This document shows positions 54,233 to 64,000 of a stretch of DNA of 64,000 nt, in pieces. Below the pieces are notes generated by a model, which was given only the letters and a program-made list of their open reading frames with translations, was not told where the DNA came from and did not search any database. Origin of the DNA: Zeus faber (Eukaryota; Chordata; Actinopteri; Zeiformes; Zeidae). The stretch is taken from positions 30,250,615-30,314,614 of the forward strand of contig OY482860.1 in NCBI GenBank assembly GCA_960531495.1, in the 5' to 3' direction. The position numbers and the translations under genes are program-made. Positions within the stretch are counted from its first letter, which is position 1. The number at the start of each line of letters is the position of its first letter.

Positions 54233-55694
54233 ATAAACATCTTGATTCAATTCAAATCCAACACTCCAGGTCTGCTCCTCGTACCGACGCTGACCTGTCT
54301 CTCTGCGTCCTCCGCTTCATTTCCTTCTAGTGTCTCTGCATTGGCAGATCCAGGATGGAGAGCACGGTTTGCGGTTGTTTCCTGCTCTCCTGACTGAAGC
54401 CACTGATACAAGAAGGAATTCAATGAATCATTTTTATACCATTCAATTCATCATTCATGGAATAAAATGAGTGAATTGGGGGAAAACGGTGATATTCTCA
54501 GTTCAGGTGGAGGCATGCACCACCATAATGTTAAGATACATAATGTATGAAGTGTAATATGTCCAGTGGATGTTTTGAGGACACCACGCTGGCAGCCTCC
54601 CTTTCATTCCACATCCTAATGTTTTAAAAACTCAACAAACTCAAGTGATTCATGGAGAATGTCCTCATTTGTGAGAGTGCGGTTCCCAAAAAGAGCAAGG
54701 GAAGAAGGAATAATGACACTCTGCTCTCAGCCTCCTTTCCTTCCCAGCAGGGACTGGGAGACGTTGGCGGCCACGCCCGCCACGCACAGAACTGCCAACA
54801 AGCTTGAAAAAATCTTCTGTTGGATAGAGGAGCAGAGAGGACAGACGAGGGAGACGTGAACACTGACGCGCTGTCATGTTGAAGTAAAACTTCCTGCCAT
54901 AACATGTCTGCAATTACACTGGTATTACTCATCTTAACAATTCATATTTATAATTTATACCTTATGTAACCAGAACAAGCATTTATCCTGTGTATAGTAT
55001 TGCATTTTGTATATCTTAAATATCTTAATATCTAAATATATTTAGCTATTTGTATATATTTGACAATTTTATCTCACAGTAACTTAACTTTTTGTTTTTT
55101 GATACAATTAAATTTTTAAATTATTTTTTTATTTTTTCATTTTTTAACGCTTATGGTCCGCGGTAAAAGGCACCACACCTCACCAGTAGAAATTCCTCGT
55201 ACTGTAGATGAATACTTTTCAGTTGATAATATATAATAATACCACAACGGCTGGTTCCTTTGTACAAGGTAGAATTAAACTGTGGCAGCTTCATTGTCAT
55301 TGACAGGATAGAGGAGGAAGCTCTTTCACTGCTCGTTTAGTCCCTGATTGAACAGATCTCAGCGTTTTTCAGCTGTTAATAGAATTCAGTGGATGAAAAG
55401 CTGCTGCGCAGGTCGGTTACAACACAAATCATTCCGGATGAGCTGACTTTGAACAATAAACCAAAGAAGCAAGGAATCGAAGGAATCGAAACTGGTCTTT
55501 CAGAGAAGAAGATGAACGTGGCAGCGCAGACGCAGAATGTGCTGCACAGTCCATCCTTTCCCATTTAGCTTTTTAAATCTCCGCTGGGCAACACCTCTGC
55601 TCAGCCCCGGAGTCAAAGCCAGAAGAGACGCTTGCAAAACATATTTGTTTGTTTCCACATCTGCCCGACCGCGTCTTCAAACTCCACATCTTTC
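54233..55694. other. No gene recognised
   Basis: Unique-looking sequence, AT- and T-rich at 54940-55150. Open frames of 60-100 codons on both strands at 54624-54932 lack known domains. Confidence 0.4.
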
Positions 55695-55890
55695 TGCGTC
55701 CTGCTGCGTCCTGCTGCGTCTTGCTGCGTCCTACTGCATCCTGCTGCGTCCTCATCTTTCAATCCAAAGAAGGCTCAGTAAAGGAGACGCTTATTGATCA
55801 CACCCTGCGTCCTGCTGCGTCCTACTGCGTCCTACTGCGTCCTACTGCGTCCTACTGCGTCCTACTGCGTCTTATTGCGTCCTGCTGCAT
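55695..55890. repeat. 10-bp minisatellite CTGCGTCCTA in two blocks
   Basis: Blocks at 55695-55755 (CTGCGTCCTG variants) and 55803-55890 (CTGCGTCCTA variants) are separated by about 47 bp of non-repeat text. Arginine/leucine and cysteine/valine-rich open frames across it are chance. Confidence 0.92.
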
Positions 55891-57362
55891 ACATTACATC
55901 CCTTAATAAGCACAGGATGGGCAAACCAACAACTTGCTTATTGTGGTCATTAAACATGCGATTCTGTCTGGAGAAAACACCACTGTGAACCGTCGGCCCC
56001 TTGAAGACTGCACGGCTCCAACCTGAAGAACCACCATACGTAGGTGGATGAAAAGCTTCAGAGTAACTGTCGTTATTTCATCATATTGAACTGCACACAC
56101 CGCTGATAGTGCCGATGCAAAACAACAGACCTCACAAAACATTGATCCTGCGATATTAAATATTGATTGTGGCATTATGATGGATTCCACAGAGCAGAAC
56201 ATGAATTTCATTTGAAAGAGCATAGTTAATTGTGTGAACAAAGACAGTTCCCGCTGGCAGAAATCAATCCACTGTTCATCACCAGTTCCACCTGCACAAC
56301 CAGCTCCAGCACAACAAACACAATCAGCTGCAGAATCGACAAGGTTGTTGTGACGCCGTGCTAATGACACCGTTCTGCTATGATACAACTCAGACTGACC
56401 ATTCCATGAGATCAGAGGTTTATTATGTTCTTTAAAACAAGTTTGCCAATAAAGAATAGTTTTAATACAGTATCTGTCACTACAGGGGTGGCAGTGGCTT
56501 GGGGAATCAGAGTTGCTGGTTTGACCCCCAGCTCCTCCTGGTAGTATGGTAGCATTTCCAAGTGTCCTTGAGCTGAACCCCTAAAAGCTGCTTAATGCCT
56601 ATACAAAGCTCTGTCCATTCAGCATTGTTAAGCTGCCTGTAAAGCCATGACCCAGGCCCACATGTTTCTAGGTTCAGAATTTGTCTGAATGAGGCCTGAA
56701 AAGTCTCCGTATGTCTGGAGTGAGACAAGACCAAGTCCGAGTCCGAGTCCAAGACCAACATCTATCGAGTCCCGGTCGATTCCAAAAGACGATCCATCCC
56801 TGCAGCGTCCAGCATGACAGCCAGGACAACAGCCGGACGACTCTACTGTCGTCTCAGGGTTCTATCTCCGGGTAAATTGAAAACCTAGCTCTTTACACTG
56901 GTTGTTTCCAGAAAACAGGAAAGGTGTGTGGGAGGTGCATGCTGTGCCTGGCCTAATATTTAGTTCTAAAGAAATAAAACTTGAACAGATTGCATTGCTC
57001 TATATTTATCTGTCTGAAATTCATTTGAAAATATTGATATAATTGCAGTTCACAACTGGACTGGTCCTAAAATGAAACTGTCCTTCACACTGGGGGCCCT
57101 GGTCCAAACTGGAGTCCAGGACCTGCTGCCAGGTTCATCTAGTTTATCACATTTTCTTTTCACAGGCTTCCATTTCTCTGGTCTTTGCTGGGCCTCTTGC
57201 AATCATTTAGTTAGTTAGTTAGCCTGAGGGTGTCATCAATTATTTATGCCGATAGCTTGATAAGTCTATTTTGTGTAAGAACACTGTGGAATTTGTTGGA
57301 TTGTGATTCATTTATGACATTTGATATATTATTTGTGGTCTGTCATCGATAAATAAAATGGC
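55891..57362. other. No gene recognised apart from a degenerate SINE
   Basis: Mostly unique-looking sequence with a 161-codon minus-strand open frame (55903-56388) that has no recognisable domain. TTAGTTAGTTAGTTAG-like repeats at 57208 are trivial. Confidence 0.4.
56485..56645 (+). mobile_element. Degenerate tRNA-derived SINE
   Basis: GGGGTGGCAGTGGCTTGGGG, CTGGTTTGACCCCC (B-box-like), AAGTGTCCTTGAGCTGAACC and CATTCAGCATTGTTAAGCTG give the order of a fish SINE similar to 27322, strongly diverged. Confidence 0.55.
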
Positions 57363-57500
57363 ATTTAAACTTCATTAGAGGGGACCTATTATGCAAAAGT
57401 CCCTTTTCCAGTGCTTGTGCACATACATGTGGGTCTCTGATGGAACTACTCACACACACACTGTGAAACAAGACAACACAGTCAGTTTGTTATGAGCTGC
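57363..57500. mobile_element. MITE-like end, GGGGACCTATTATGC
   Basis: GAGGGGACCTATTATGCAAA with CCCTTTTCCAGTGCTTGTGC is a frequent start of a fish MITE family; the other end is not placed, and interior similarity cannot be judged here. Confidence 0.45.
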
Positions 57501-58029
57501 GAATTTTGAAAAAACAGGCCGTTCAGCTTTGCAGCCCTGATCTACGTCATCCAGGGCTTCAGTAGAATTAGAACCACCCTCCATCTATGCAAAGCTAGGA
57601 GCTACTGTCAGCATGGGAACTGCTTTGTTGGCTGCACAGACCAGCACAAATCTTTTTAAAAGAAAGGGGAATTAATACCAACTGTCCCCGAAGAAACTGC
57701 AGACAGTGGAAATGTAAGTATTTAAATATAATTCTGCTGTGCCATTCTCCAAACAAACCCCCCAAAATGTTGTTATTATTGTAGATGTATTTATTTATTT
57801 TATATTTTTAATTTTTCGATGTTTACATGAAAAAAAAAAATCTACGGTGCGGTGTCCAAGACGCCATGTCAGCAATGAAAGTGGGAACAAACTTTAAAAT
57901 GAGGCCTTGTAGATCTAAGATGAGTGAAGATTCAGCTACTGGATTGATTATTTCTCACCTCAAATATTTTGAGAAAAAGATTTTTGGTGGACTTTTTTTG
58001 GGGAAGTTTACAGAGTAAATACAATGGAA
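57501..58029. other. No gene recognised
   Basis: Spacer leading to the LINE. An A11 run occurs at 57830. May include the rest of the MITE at 57363. Confidence 0.35.
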
Positions 58030-59940
58030 CTAAATGGAACTTGCTAAACGGACATACAGAGACAAAGTGGAGCTACAGATGCAGCAACGGGACACCAGAC
58101 GCTTGCAGACGCTGCACTCTCAGTGTCTGAGCATGACGTCAGGAGGGCTCTGATGCGCACAAGGAAAGCTGCAGTCCCAGATGGCATATCTGGACCAGTA
58201 CTCAAGACCTGTGATAACTATCTAGCCCGGGTGTTCACTAGGATATTCAACATCTCCCTGGCTGAGTCGTTGGTCCCGTCCTGCTTCAAGAGGTCCACCG
58301 TCATTCCTGTTCCGAAGATCACCTCTCCAGCCTGCGTGGATGACTACCGTCTGGTGGCCCTCACCTCAGTGGTCATGAAGTGTTTCGAGAGGCTGATTAA
58401 GGATTACATCTGCAACACCCTCCCCCGCACCTTGGACCCGCTGCAGTTTGCGTACCAGCAGAATAGATCCACGGATGACGCAGTCTCCCAGGTACTGCAC
58501 ACCACGCTCACACACCTGGATGGCCAGAAGGGGAACTATGTGAGAATGCTGTTCATCGATTACAGTTCAGCTTTCAACACCATAGTTCCCACCAGACTGA
58601 CCGACAAGCTGCAGGAGCTAGGACTGAACACTCCGCTGTGTGCCTGGATCCTGGACTTCCTCTCAGACCGGTCCCAGGTGGTTAGGGTAGGGAGGCACAC
58701 GTCAAGCTTTAGCACCATCATCAAGTTTGCTGAGGACACCGTCATGTTGGGCCTGATCACCGAGGACGATGAGAAGGCCTACCGCGAGGAGGTGACTGAC
58801 CCGTCACTCTGGTGCCAGGACAACAGCCTCCACCTGAACGTCAGCAAAACCAAGGAGCTGATTGTGGACTTTAGGCGTGGATCACAATCGAGGACGCACG
58901 CGCCCTTGTGGATTAATGGGACTTCTGTCGATAGGGTGAGCAGCTTCAGATATCTGGGAGTCCACATCACAGAGGACTTAACATGGACTGTTCATACAGA
59001 CACTCTGGTGAGAAAGGCGAGGCAGCGTCTCTACCACCTCAGGCAGCTGAGGAAATTCCGGGTCTCGGTGAGGATCCTCAAGTCCTTCTACTCTGGAGCA
59101 GTGGAGAGCATCCTGACAGGCAACATCACTGCCTGGTTTGGGAACTGTACTGCCCAGGACAGGCGGGCCCTGCAGAGGGTGGTGCGTTCAGCTGAACGTA
59201 CCACTGGAACTACCCTCCCCCCCTTGCAGGAGTTATACACCAGGAGGTGTAGTAGCAGAGCCCGTAGGATCATGAAGGATCCTCATCACCCCAACAACGG
59301 ACTGTTTCAGCTGCTGCGTCAGGCAAGCGCCTCCGCAGTCACGCAGCGAGAACAGAGAGACTGAGACGGAGTTTCTTCCCTCAAGCCATCAGAACTGTCA
59401 ACGCTGACCTCACCAGGGGTCCTAACTGAGCCATGCACTAGGCTCCACTACCTACTGTACTGTATGTAGCATACTGTACCGCATACTGTATCACTGTTCA
59501 GGGTTGTTCGTGATGCCGTATTGCTGCGCCGTACTGTTGTATACTGTGCTGTATTATCCCAAACACTACCTCACACTATTCACATTCACATGCCACTTTA
59601 ATTCACATGCCACTTTAAATGCACATATCTGTATATACATAGGCATATTCCTTCAACCTATTCCATTTTATTTTAATTTATTTTTTATTGTATTTTATTC
59701 TATATATTTTTTATCTTATTCTATAAGTATTCCACTTACTGTATTACGTTTTAGGAGTCAGTTAGTCGGTCTATTAGAAAGGAATTTTCTACTTTTTATT
59801 TTATTTTATTTTTGTACTTTTTCCTAGGACTTATTGTGTGCTATCACCGGGTGCGTTGCATTACATTTCACTGCATATATGTATGGAAGTATGTATATGT
59901 ATGTGACAAATAAAAATCTTGAATCTTGAATCTTGAATTA
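58030..59940 (+). pseudogene. CR1/Rex1-type LINE, long open frame but catalytically broken
   Basis: The 413-codon frame (58123-59364) is the longest in the window. It starts in the polymerase linker (SEHDVRRALMRTRKAAVPDG) and runs through FTRIFNISLAESLVPSC, RSTVIPVPKI and DPLQFAYQQNRSTDDAV, with motif A at RMLFIDYSSAFNTIVP. Then at about 58710, TSSF joins directly to STIIKFAEDT. Motif B (a PQG..LSPLL block, present in the LINE at 35772) is deleted, and the catalytic FADD reads FAED (58726-58737). The C-terminal region is intact (SSFRYLGVHIT, AWFGNC, SRARRIMKDPHHPNN). The 3'UTR ends ATGTGACAAATAAAAATC and CTTGAATC repeats. 5'-truncated; it lacks endonuclease and cannot polymerise. Confidence 0.93.
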
Positions 59941-60715
59941 ATGGGACTTCTGTTGACAGGGTGAGCAGCTCCAAGTACCTGGGAGTCCAATCACAGAGGA
60001 TTTAACATGGACTTTAGACACAGACACTCTGGTGAGAAAGTCGAGGCAGCGTCTTTACCACCTCAGGCAGCTGAAGAAATTCCGGGTCTCGGTGAGGTTC
60101 CTCAAGTCCTTCTACTGGGGAGCAGTGGAGAGCATCCTGACAGGCAAGAGGTTTATTTATTCGTCACATACATATACATACTTTCATACATATATGCAGT
60201 GAAATGTAATGGCAAATGGAAATGTAAGGCAACATCACTGCCTGCTTTGGGAACTGTACTGCTTAGGACAGGCTGGCCCTGCACAGGGTGCTGTGTTCAG
60301 CCAAACGTACCCCTGGAACTACCCTCCCCCCCTTGCAGGACAAGGAGCTGCAGCATCTTGAAGGATCCTCGCCACCACAACAACGCACTGTTTCAGCTGC
60401 TGTGGTCAGGCAAGCTTCTCCGCAGTCACACAGCGAGAACAGAGAGACTGAGACAGAGTTTCTACATCAAGCCATAAGAACTGTCAGTGCTGAACTCACC
60501 AGGGGTCCTCACTGAAACACTCACATAGGCCCCAATGCCTTACTGTACTGTGTGTAGCATACTGTACTGCATTCTGTGTTGATACTGTATTGTTTTGTCA
60601 TACTGTACTGTATATATCAACACACTTTTAGTTTAGTTAGTAAGTAATTAGTTAGCTATTGTATGAGAATTTATTGTGCATAATCTCTGGGTGCGTTGCC
60701 AGATAAAGCCTTTCT
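59941..60715 (+). pseudogene. Second, 5'-truncated copy of the same LINE, abutting the first
   Basis: Starts TTAATGGGACTTCTGTTGAC, corresponding to 58911 in the first copy, directly after the first copy's CTTGAATC tail. It continues with frame-shifted C-terminal coding text and 3'UTR to GGTGCGTTGCCAGATAAAGC near 60705. It is interrupted by a 79-bp insertion at 60148-60226 and has small deletions. Confidence 0.92.
60148..60226 (-). mobile_element. 79-bp LINE 3' end inserted in reverse, with 6-bp target duplication
   Basis: The reverse complement matches the 3' end of the LINE family (TTACATTTCACTGCATATAT, GTATGTATATGTATGTGACG, AATAAATAAACCTC). It is flanked by AGGCAA at 60142-60147 and 60227-60232, and host LINE text is continuous when it is removed. 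Confidence 0.93.
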
Positions 60716-60889
60716 TTCATTATTTACCTGTTTCTCACGAAAGACCTGCAAGTTTTACAGCTATTTTAAAATCTTTCAAATAATATAAAAATGCAAAATG
60801 ATTCTCCATAAAATATGAGAGACTTCCAGACCAGAAGATCCAAACTGTGGACTGGATCTCCTGCCGTCATCACTCCGTCCTCAGCGTCA

Positions 60890-61110
60890 AACCTCCAGAC
60901 GTTCAAAGCCACTTGCCCAGCGTTCGGATGGCAGCTCGCCATTGTTTATGCTAATTGGGGACAAGGGCTCGGACTGGCACTCGCTATATGGCTGTTTGGC
61001 AGCAGGCGTGACGATGCCACGAGCCAGGAAAGAAAACAACATGTTCTGCTGGCTGCTTCACTGTGGAAGTGGTGCTTTGAGACGAGAGGCAGCGCAGCTC
61101 ATGAGAAATT
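60890..61110. promoter_or_regulatory. Possible conserved non-coding element with Sox/POU-like motif (weak)
   Basis: CATTGTTTATGCTAATT at 60940-60956 joins a Sox-type CATTGT and a POU octamer-type ATGCTAAT with two bases between. The surrounding text is balanced in composition, repeat-free, and has stops in most frames. This is a motif-level observation; enhancer function is inferred and unproven. Confidence 0.2.
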
Positions 61111-61730
61111 CAGTGAATGGACTGAGTGAAAAAAATCTTTAAGTCTCGATGAAAGGCTTCATCCCAAGAGTCAGGCTGCGATATTTTCTTTAACATCTCG
61201 TAAAATGTTTCATCCAACGTAGAGTCTGAATCAAATTAACTGGCGTTTAGGTTGTAAATCCACAAAACTAGGCTGCTCTGTTTCCCCAGTTTGGGTCATT
61301 AACCATCCATTCATTTACACTCAGAGAACTTATCAACATCTGACAGACCATGTCCATAAATCTGTATAAATACTTTTCTTAAAATGTCCAAAACACTGTC
61401 ATTGAAATATTTTGATTTCTGACAACTAAACGTCGATGTAAACTTCATATAGGTACCTTTATAATCCCAATCCTCTCAACTCTTACAGTTGGTCACTTTC
61501 ATCGATGGAGTCCGTCCAGAAGAACAACACGCTGTAATGTCTCTGTGTTGGACACCAGGACAGTCCAGTGTTCACTGTGTAAAACTAGTCAGCCATGTCA
61601 GTAGAACTAGTTTCAAGTCCTGTGGCTTCAACCACAAGTCCTTGAAGATGAAACATTGTCAAACACATCTCACTATGTCCCAGACTTTTGGCCGACGGAA
61701 AATAATAAACACACCTTTCACTCTTTGCAC

Positions 61731-61751
61731 TTTTTTTTTTTTTTTTTTTCA
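61731..61751. repeat. T homopolymer
   Basis: A run of about 20 T. If it is a reverse-strand poly(A) tail, no recognisable retroelement lies upstream on that strand. Confidence 0.8.
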
Positions 61752-63284
61752 CGTCCACGTCGTCAGAAGTCACATGAAGCAGAGTTCATATCAAACAGTC
61801 CCCTTGATGTTTCACTTCCAGTCTTCATTGGAGCTGGTCTGGGAGGACGTCCGCCCACAAAACATCATTATGTGAGGAGAAATGAACCGCTAATAAACAC
61901 AAATGGCACCAAGAGGTGCGGTTGTCAGGAGTGATAAATGGCGTCCATGCATCCAGAATGTGCCCTCCCATGTCGGCCGCCTCCCCTGGGGGCGTCGCCC
62001 CCTCCTGGGGAGTCTTTCCACCGAAGGCTTCGGCCTGGAGCGAGGACCTCCGCGAAGGGCCCAGAGGAGGCAGGACAGCCTGCCAAAAAGCTGGGCTTAA
62101 AAATACTTTGCCTTTCCTCACTTCCACTGTCCTTTACCCAAATGAAAAGCAATGACCTTTTCCCATAAAACATATTTAAAGAACTATATTAACTGCACAA
62201 TTATTTTAGGATGAATTACATGATTATGAATTGAGAATTTCATTTCAATTTCAGATTTTTTAAACACAGACTTGTGGACGTGGATCCGTTTCAATACGAT
62301 GCTCAAGTTACTAATTGTTTTTACCTTGTTGGTGTTTTTCGTGTCCAAATGGTTTTACTTTGTCAGATGCTTGTCTTGGAAAATAGATTCAATCTCAATG
62401 TGGCTTCCCTAAAATAAAATCAATTAAAAAACTTAAACATTTCTCAATTACTGTATCTGGCATCGGCTCAACATTTAAGTGGCCGGTAAAATGGTTTCAG
62501 CATAACTGGAAGGATCTGCTTACGGTTCACATTTCCCTCAATATCAAAATGGTGGCGCTGTTTCAAACATATTCCCTTCGAACCTGCAGCAAAGAAAAGT
62601 CAGTTGGTTCCAGATGTTAGAGACACATCCAGAGGTTGTGCTGATGTGCCGACTCCCTGACCTCAGCATCTATTCCAGAAGCACAGACGTTTTCAATTTC
62701 CTCAATTTATCTTTTTTATATTACATTATTCATCCTAACAGCTGGATCTGTCTCCTCTGACCTGCCGTCATGACGATCTACATCCTGAAGGAAGGAAGAA
62801 CCAGCGTCAACCCTGTTGAACCAGGGACACGTCTCCTCCACAGCTTCAGATGGAGACCGAGACAGAAAGCAAAACGGCTGCAAGTAAACGGAGGTTCCTT
62901 CCTCTGGAACTGGTCTGAGATGGAACTTAAAGTATTTTCACTTTGCTTGAGTAATTCCATTTTAGGGGACCTTGTATTTGACTCCTTTTCTAAGATCCAT
63001 GTTTTTAATGTGGCAACTTTCAAGTACGATTAATTTTTGATGAAAAAAAAGAAGATTTCTATCCACGCAACGCTGCCTGTTTCCAGAAAGGTTTCTGTTT
63101 TAGTAAGATATTAAAGGACAGGTCGGCTGTTTCTCAAGCCAGGACTTATTGAAATGTTGGTTCCATCATTTCTAACTGTTCATACACAACTACTGCACAG
63201 TGTCACTGCGCTGACACGCAGCCAAACACAAACATTTTTGAACAAAGAACACATGAAAAGTACTTTTGGGTGTCCAGTCCCAAC

Positions 63285-63345
63285 TTGACATGCAACCACA
63301 GGCTTGACATCCAACCACAGGCTTGACATCCAACCAAAGGTTGAG
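63285..63345. repeat. 18-19-bp tandem repeat, three units
   Basis: CAGGCTTGACATCCAACCA with minor changes, three times in a row. Confidence 0.9.
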
Positions 63346-64000
63346 GAAGTGGGAGCTCTGGTCGGTCCCAGAACAGCAGCGAGTCGTGGACGATGACCAG
63401 TCTGACGACTACAATTGTTCACTTCAACAATTTACTACATACATATGATACTTTATAATATACTTGATAATATACGATACATACTGTAAATGTTGGCTCT
63501 AATCACCTGTATGACACATGTATGATGACCCCTGTTTGATCCAGGTGTTTTTCAGGCATTTCCAGGGTTTTCCTGGTGCTTCCAGGTATTTCCAGGTTTA
63601 GTGGAGTGGAGTTCCATGTTGCGTCAGAACAAGATGGCTGCCGTGAGTTTCTCCACCAGAGGGTTTATCGTTCAAGTCAAACTTGTGTTTGTGATGTAGC
63701 TCCGTCACTAGAACACGTCAAAGTAAACAAAGTGCATTTCTACGGGTCAGCTCCTGTTTATAGCCTCCTACATCCTGTTTCTAGTCTCTAACTTACTGTT
63801 TTTAATCTCTTACTTCCTATTTATATCTTCTAACCTTCTGTTCCTAGTCTCTTACATCCTCTTTCTGCTTTTTTGTGTTAGCGTGGATGTAGCCATCAAA
63901 TATTTCAATGATGACAAAATAGAGAGAATAAAGTCAGGTATCCGAGCGAAGACGAGGAGAAACCTAAATGTGGGAGAAAAATGATCTGATGGATCCACAT
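63346..64000. other. No gene recognised; degenerate CTTAC/TTCCAGG repeats
   Basis: TTTCCAGG words recur at 63545-63600. A rough 24-27-bp repeat of TCCTGTTTCTAGTCTCTAAC type occupies 63755-63870. The window ends in unremarkable sequence. Confidence 0.45.

Larger units (their letters stand above)
60716..63284. other. No gene recognised
   Basis: About 2.5 kb of unique-looking sequence. A T20 run lies at 61731-61751, and a GC-rich block at 61960-62095 carries overlapping open frames without known domains. See also the regulatory candidate at 60890. Confidence 0.4.

Noticed and set aside
61903-62173. Overlapping 65-100-codon frames in a GC-rich block
   Set aside because: Four frames on both strands are open at once, which reflects composition; no domain recognised.

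Overview
The window looks like nuclear DNA of a teleost fish, probably a spiny-rayed one, and almost all of what can be recognised is mobile or repetitive. The fish signature comes from a tRNA-derived SINE family with a 3' tail on the pattern of GTAAGTCGCTTTGG and AAAGCGTCTGCTAAATG, from LINEs of the RTE, L1-Tx1, L2 and CR1/Rex types, from hAT, Tc1 and pogo-like DNA elements, and from very dense micro- and minisatellites. I found no convincing host gene. Two short stretches (53415-53502 and 52223-52330) could be exon-like but are weakly supported. No tRNA, rRNA, CRISPR array or operon is present.

Layout. 1-715: decayed Ty3/gypsy reverse transcriptase. 2188-2271: near-perfect 41-bp foldback. 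3331-5184: a 10-bp satellite (GGGACTATAA), split by a 322-bp MITE with a clean TA target duplication, and ended by a second MITE end and a LINE 3' tail. 6404-6862: GATA/GACA microsatellite with a duplicated 60-bp flank. 7268-8957: SINE and hAT-like MITE pieces. 10985-14640: an RTE LINE carrying an opposite-strand L1-Tx1 3' end in its 5' leader. 15404-18550: hAT-type MITEs, one of them holding a Tc1-like transposase relic. 19007-19214: solo LTR. 19420-24030: an L1-Tx1 LINE with a nested SINE, a G-rich 3'UTR and a CA repeat; another SINE follows. 25488-29640: SINEs, a minisatellite, and an L2 LINE inside a GACTGCT minisatellite. 29693-34380: a gamma-type endogenous retrovirus remnant (gag end, RT/RNase H, integrase, env, 3' LTR). 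34381-38000: a LINE relic and a hAT transposase cut in two by another LINE. 38263-45416: mostly unique sequence with a few MITEs and hairpins. 45417-46092: an RTE/Tx1 chimera. 46866-48215: AGT-type trinucleotide array. 48315-51440: a hAT relic and a short LTR element with a tRNA-Lys type primer-binding site. 53607-54232: (TA)n alternating with a copied MITE end. 58030-60715: two copies of one CR1/Rex-type LINE joined head to tail, the second holding a 79-bp self-insertion. 60716-64000: mostly unique sequence.

How the parts relate: the elements form nested layers that give relative ages (LINE in hAT, SINE in Tx1 LINE, Tx1 end in RTE, Tc1 in hAT MITE, MITE in satellite, SINE-type tail in env). 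The L2 LINE and the tRNA-derived SINEs share a 3' tail, the usual sign of a LINE/SINE mobilisation pair. All protein-coding remains carry frameshifts, stops or catalytic losses, so nothing here looks able to move by itself. The most unusual structural signal is a scattered set of eight foldbacks, most with loops of only 2-4 nt. I see no evidence for a new multi-gene system.
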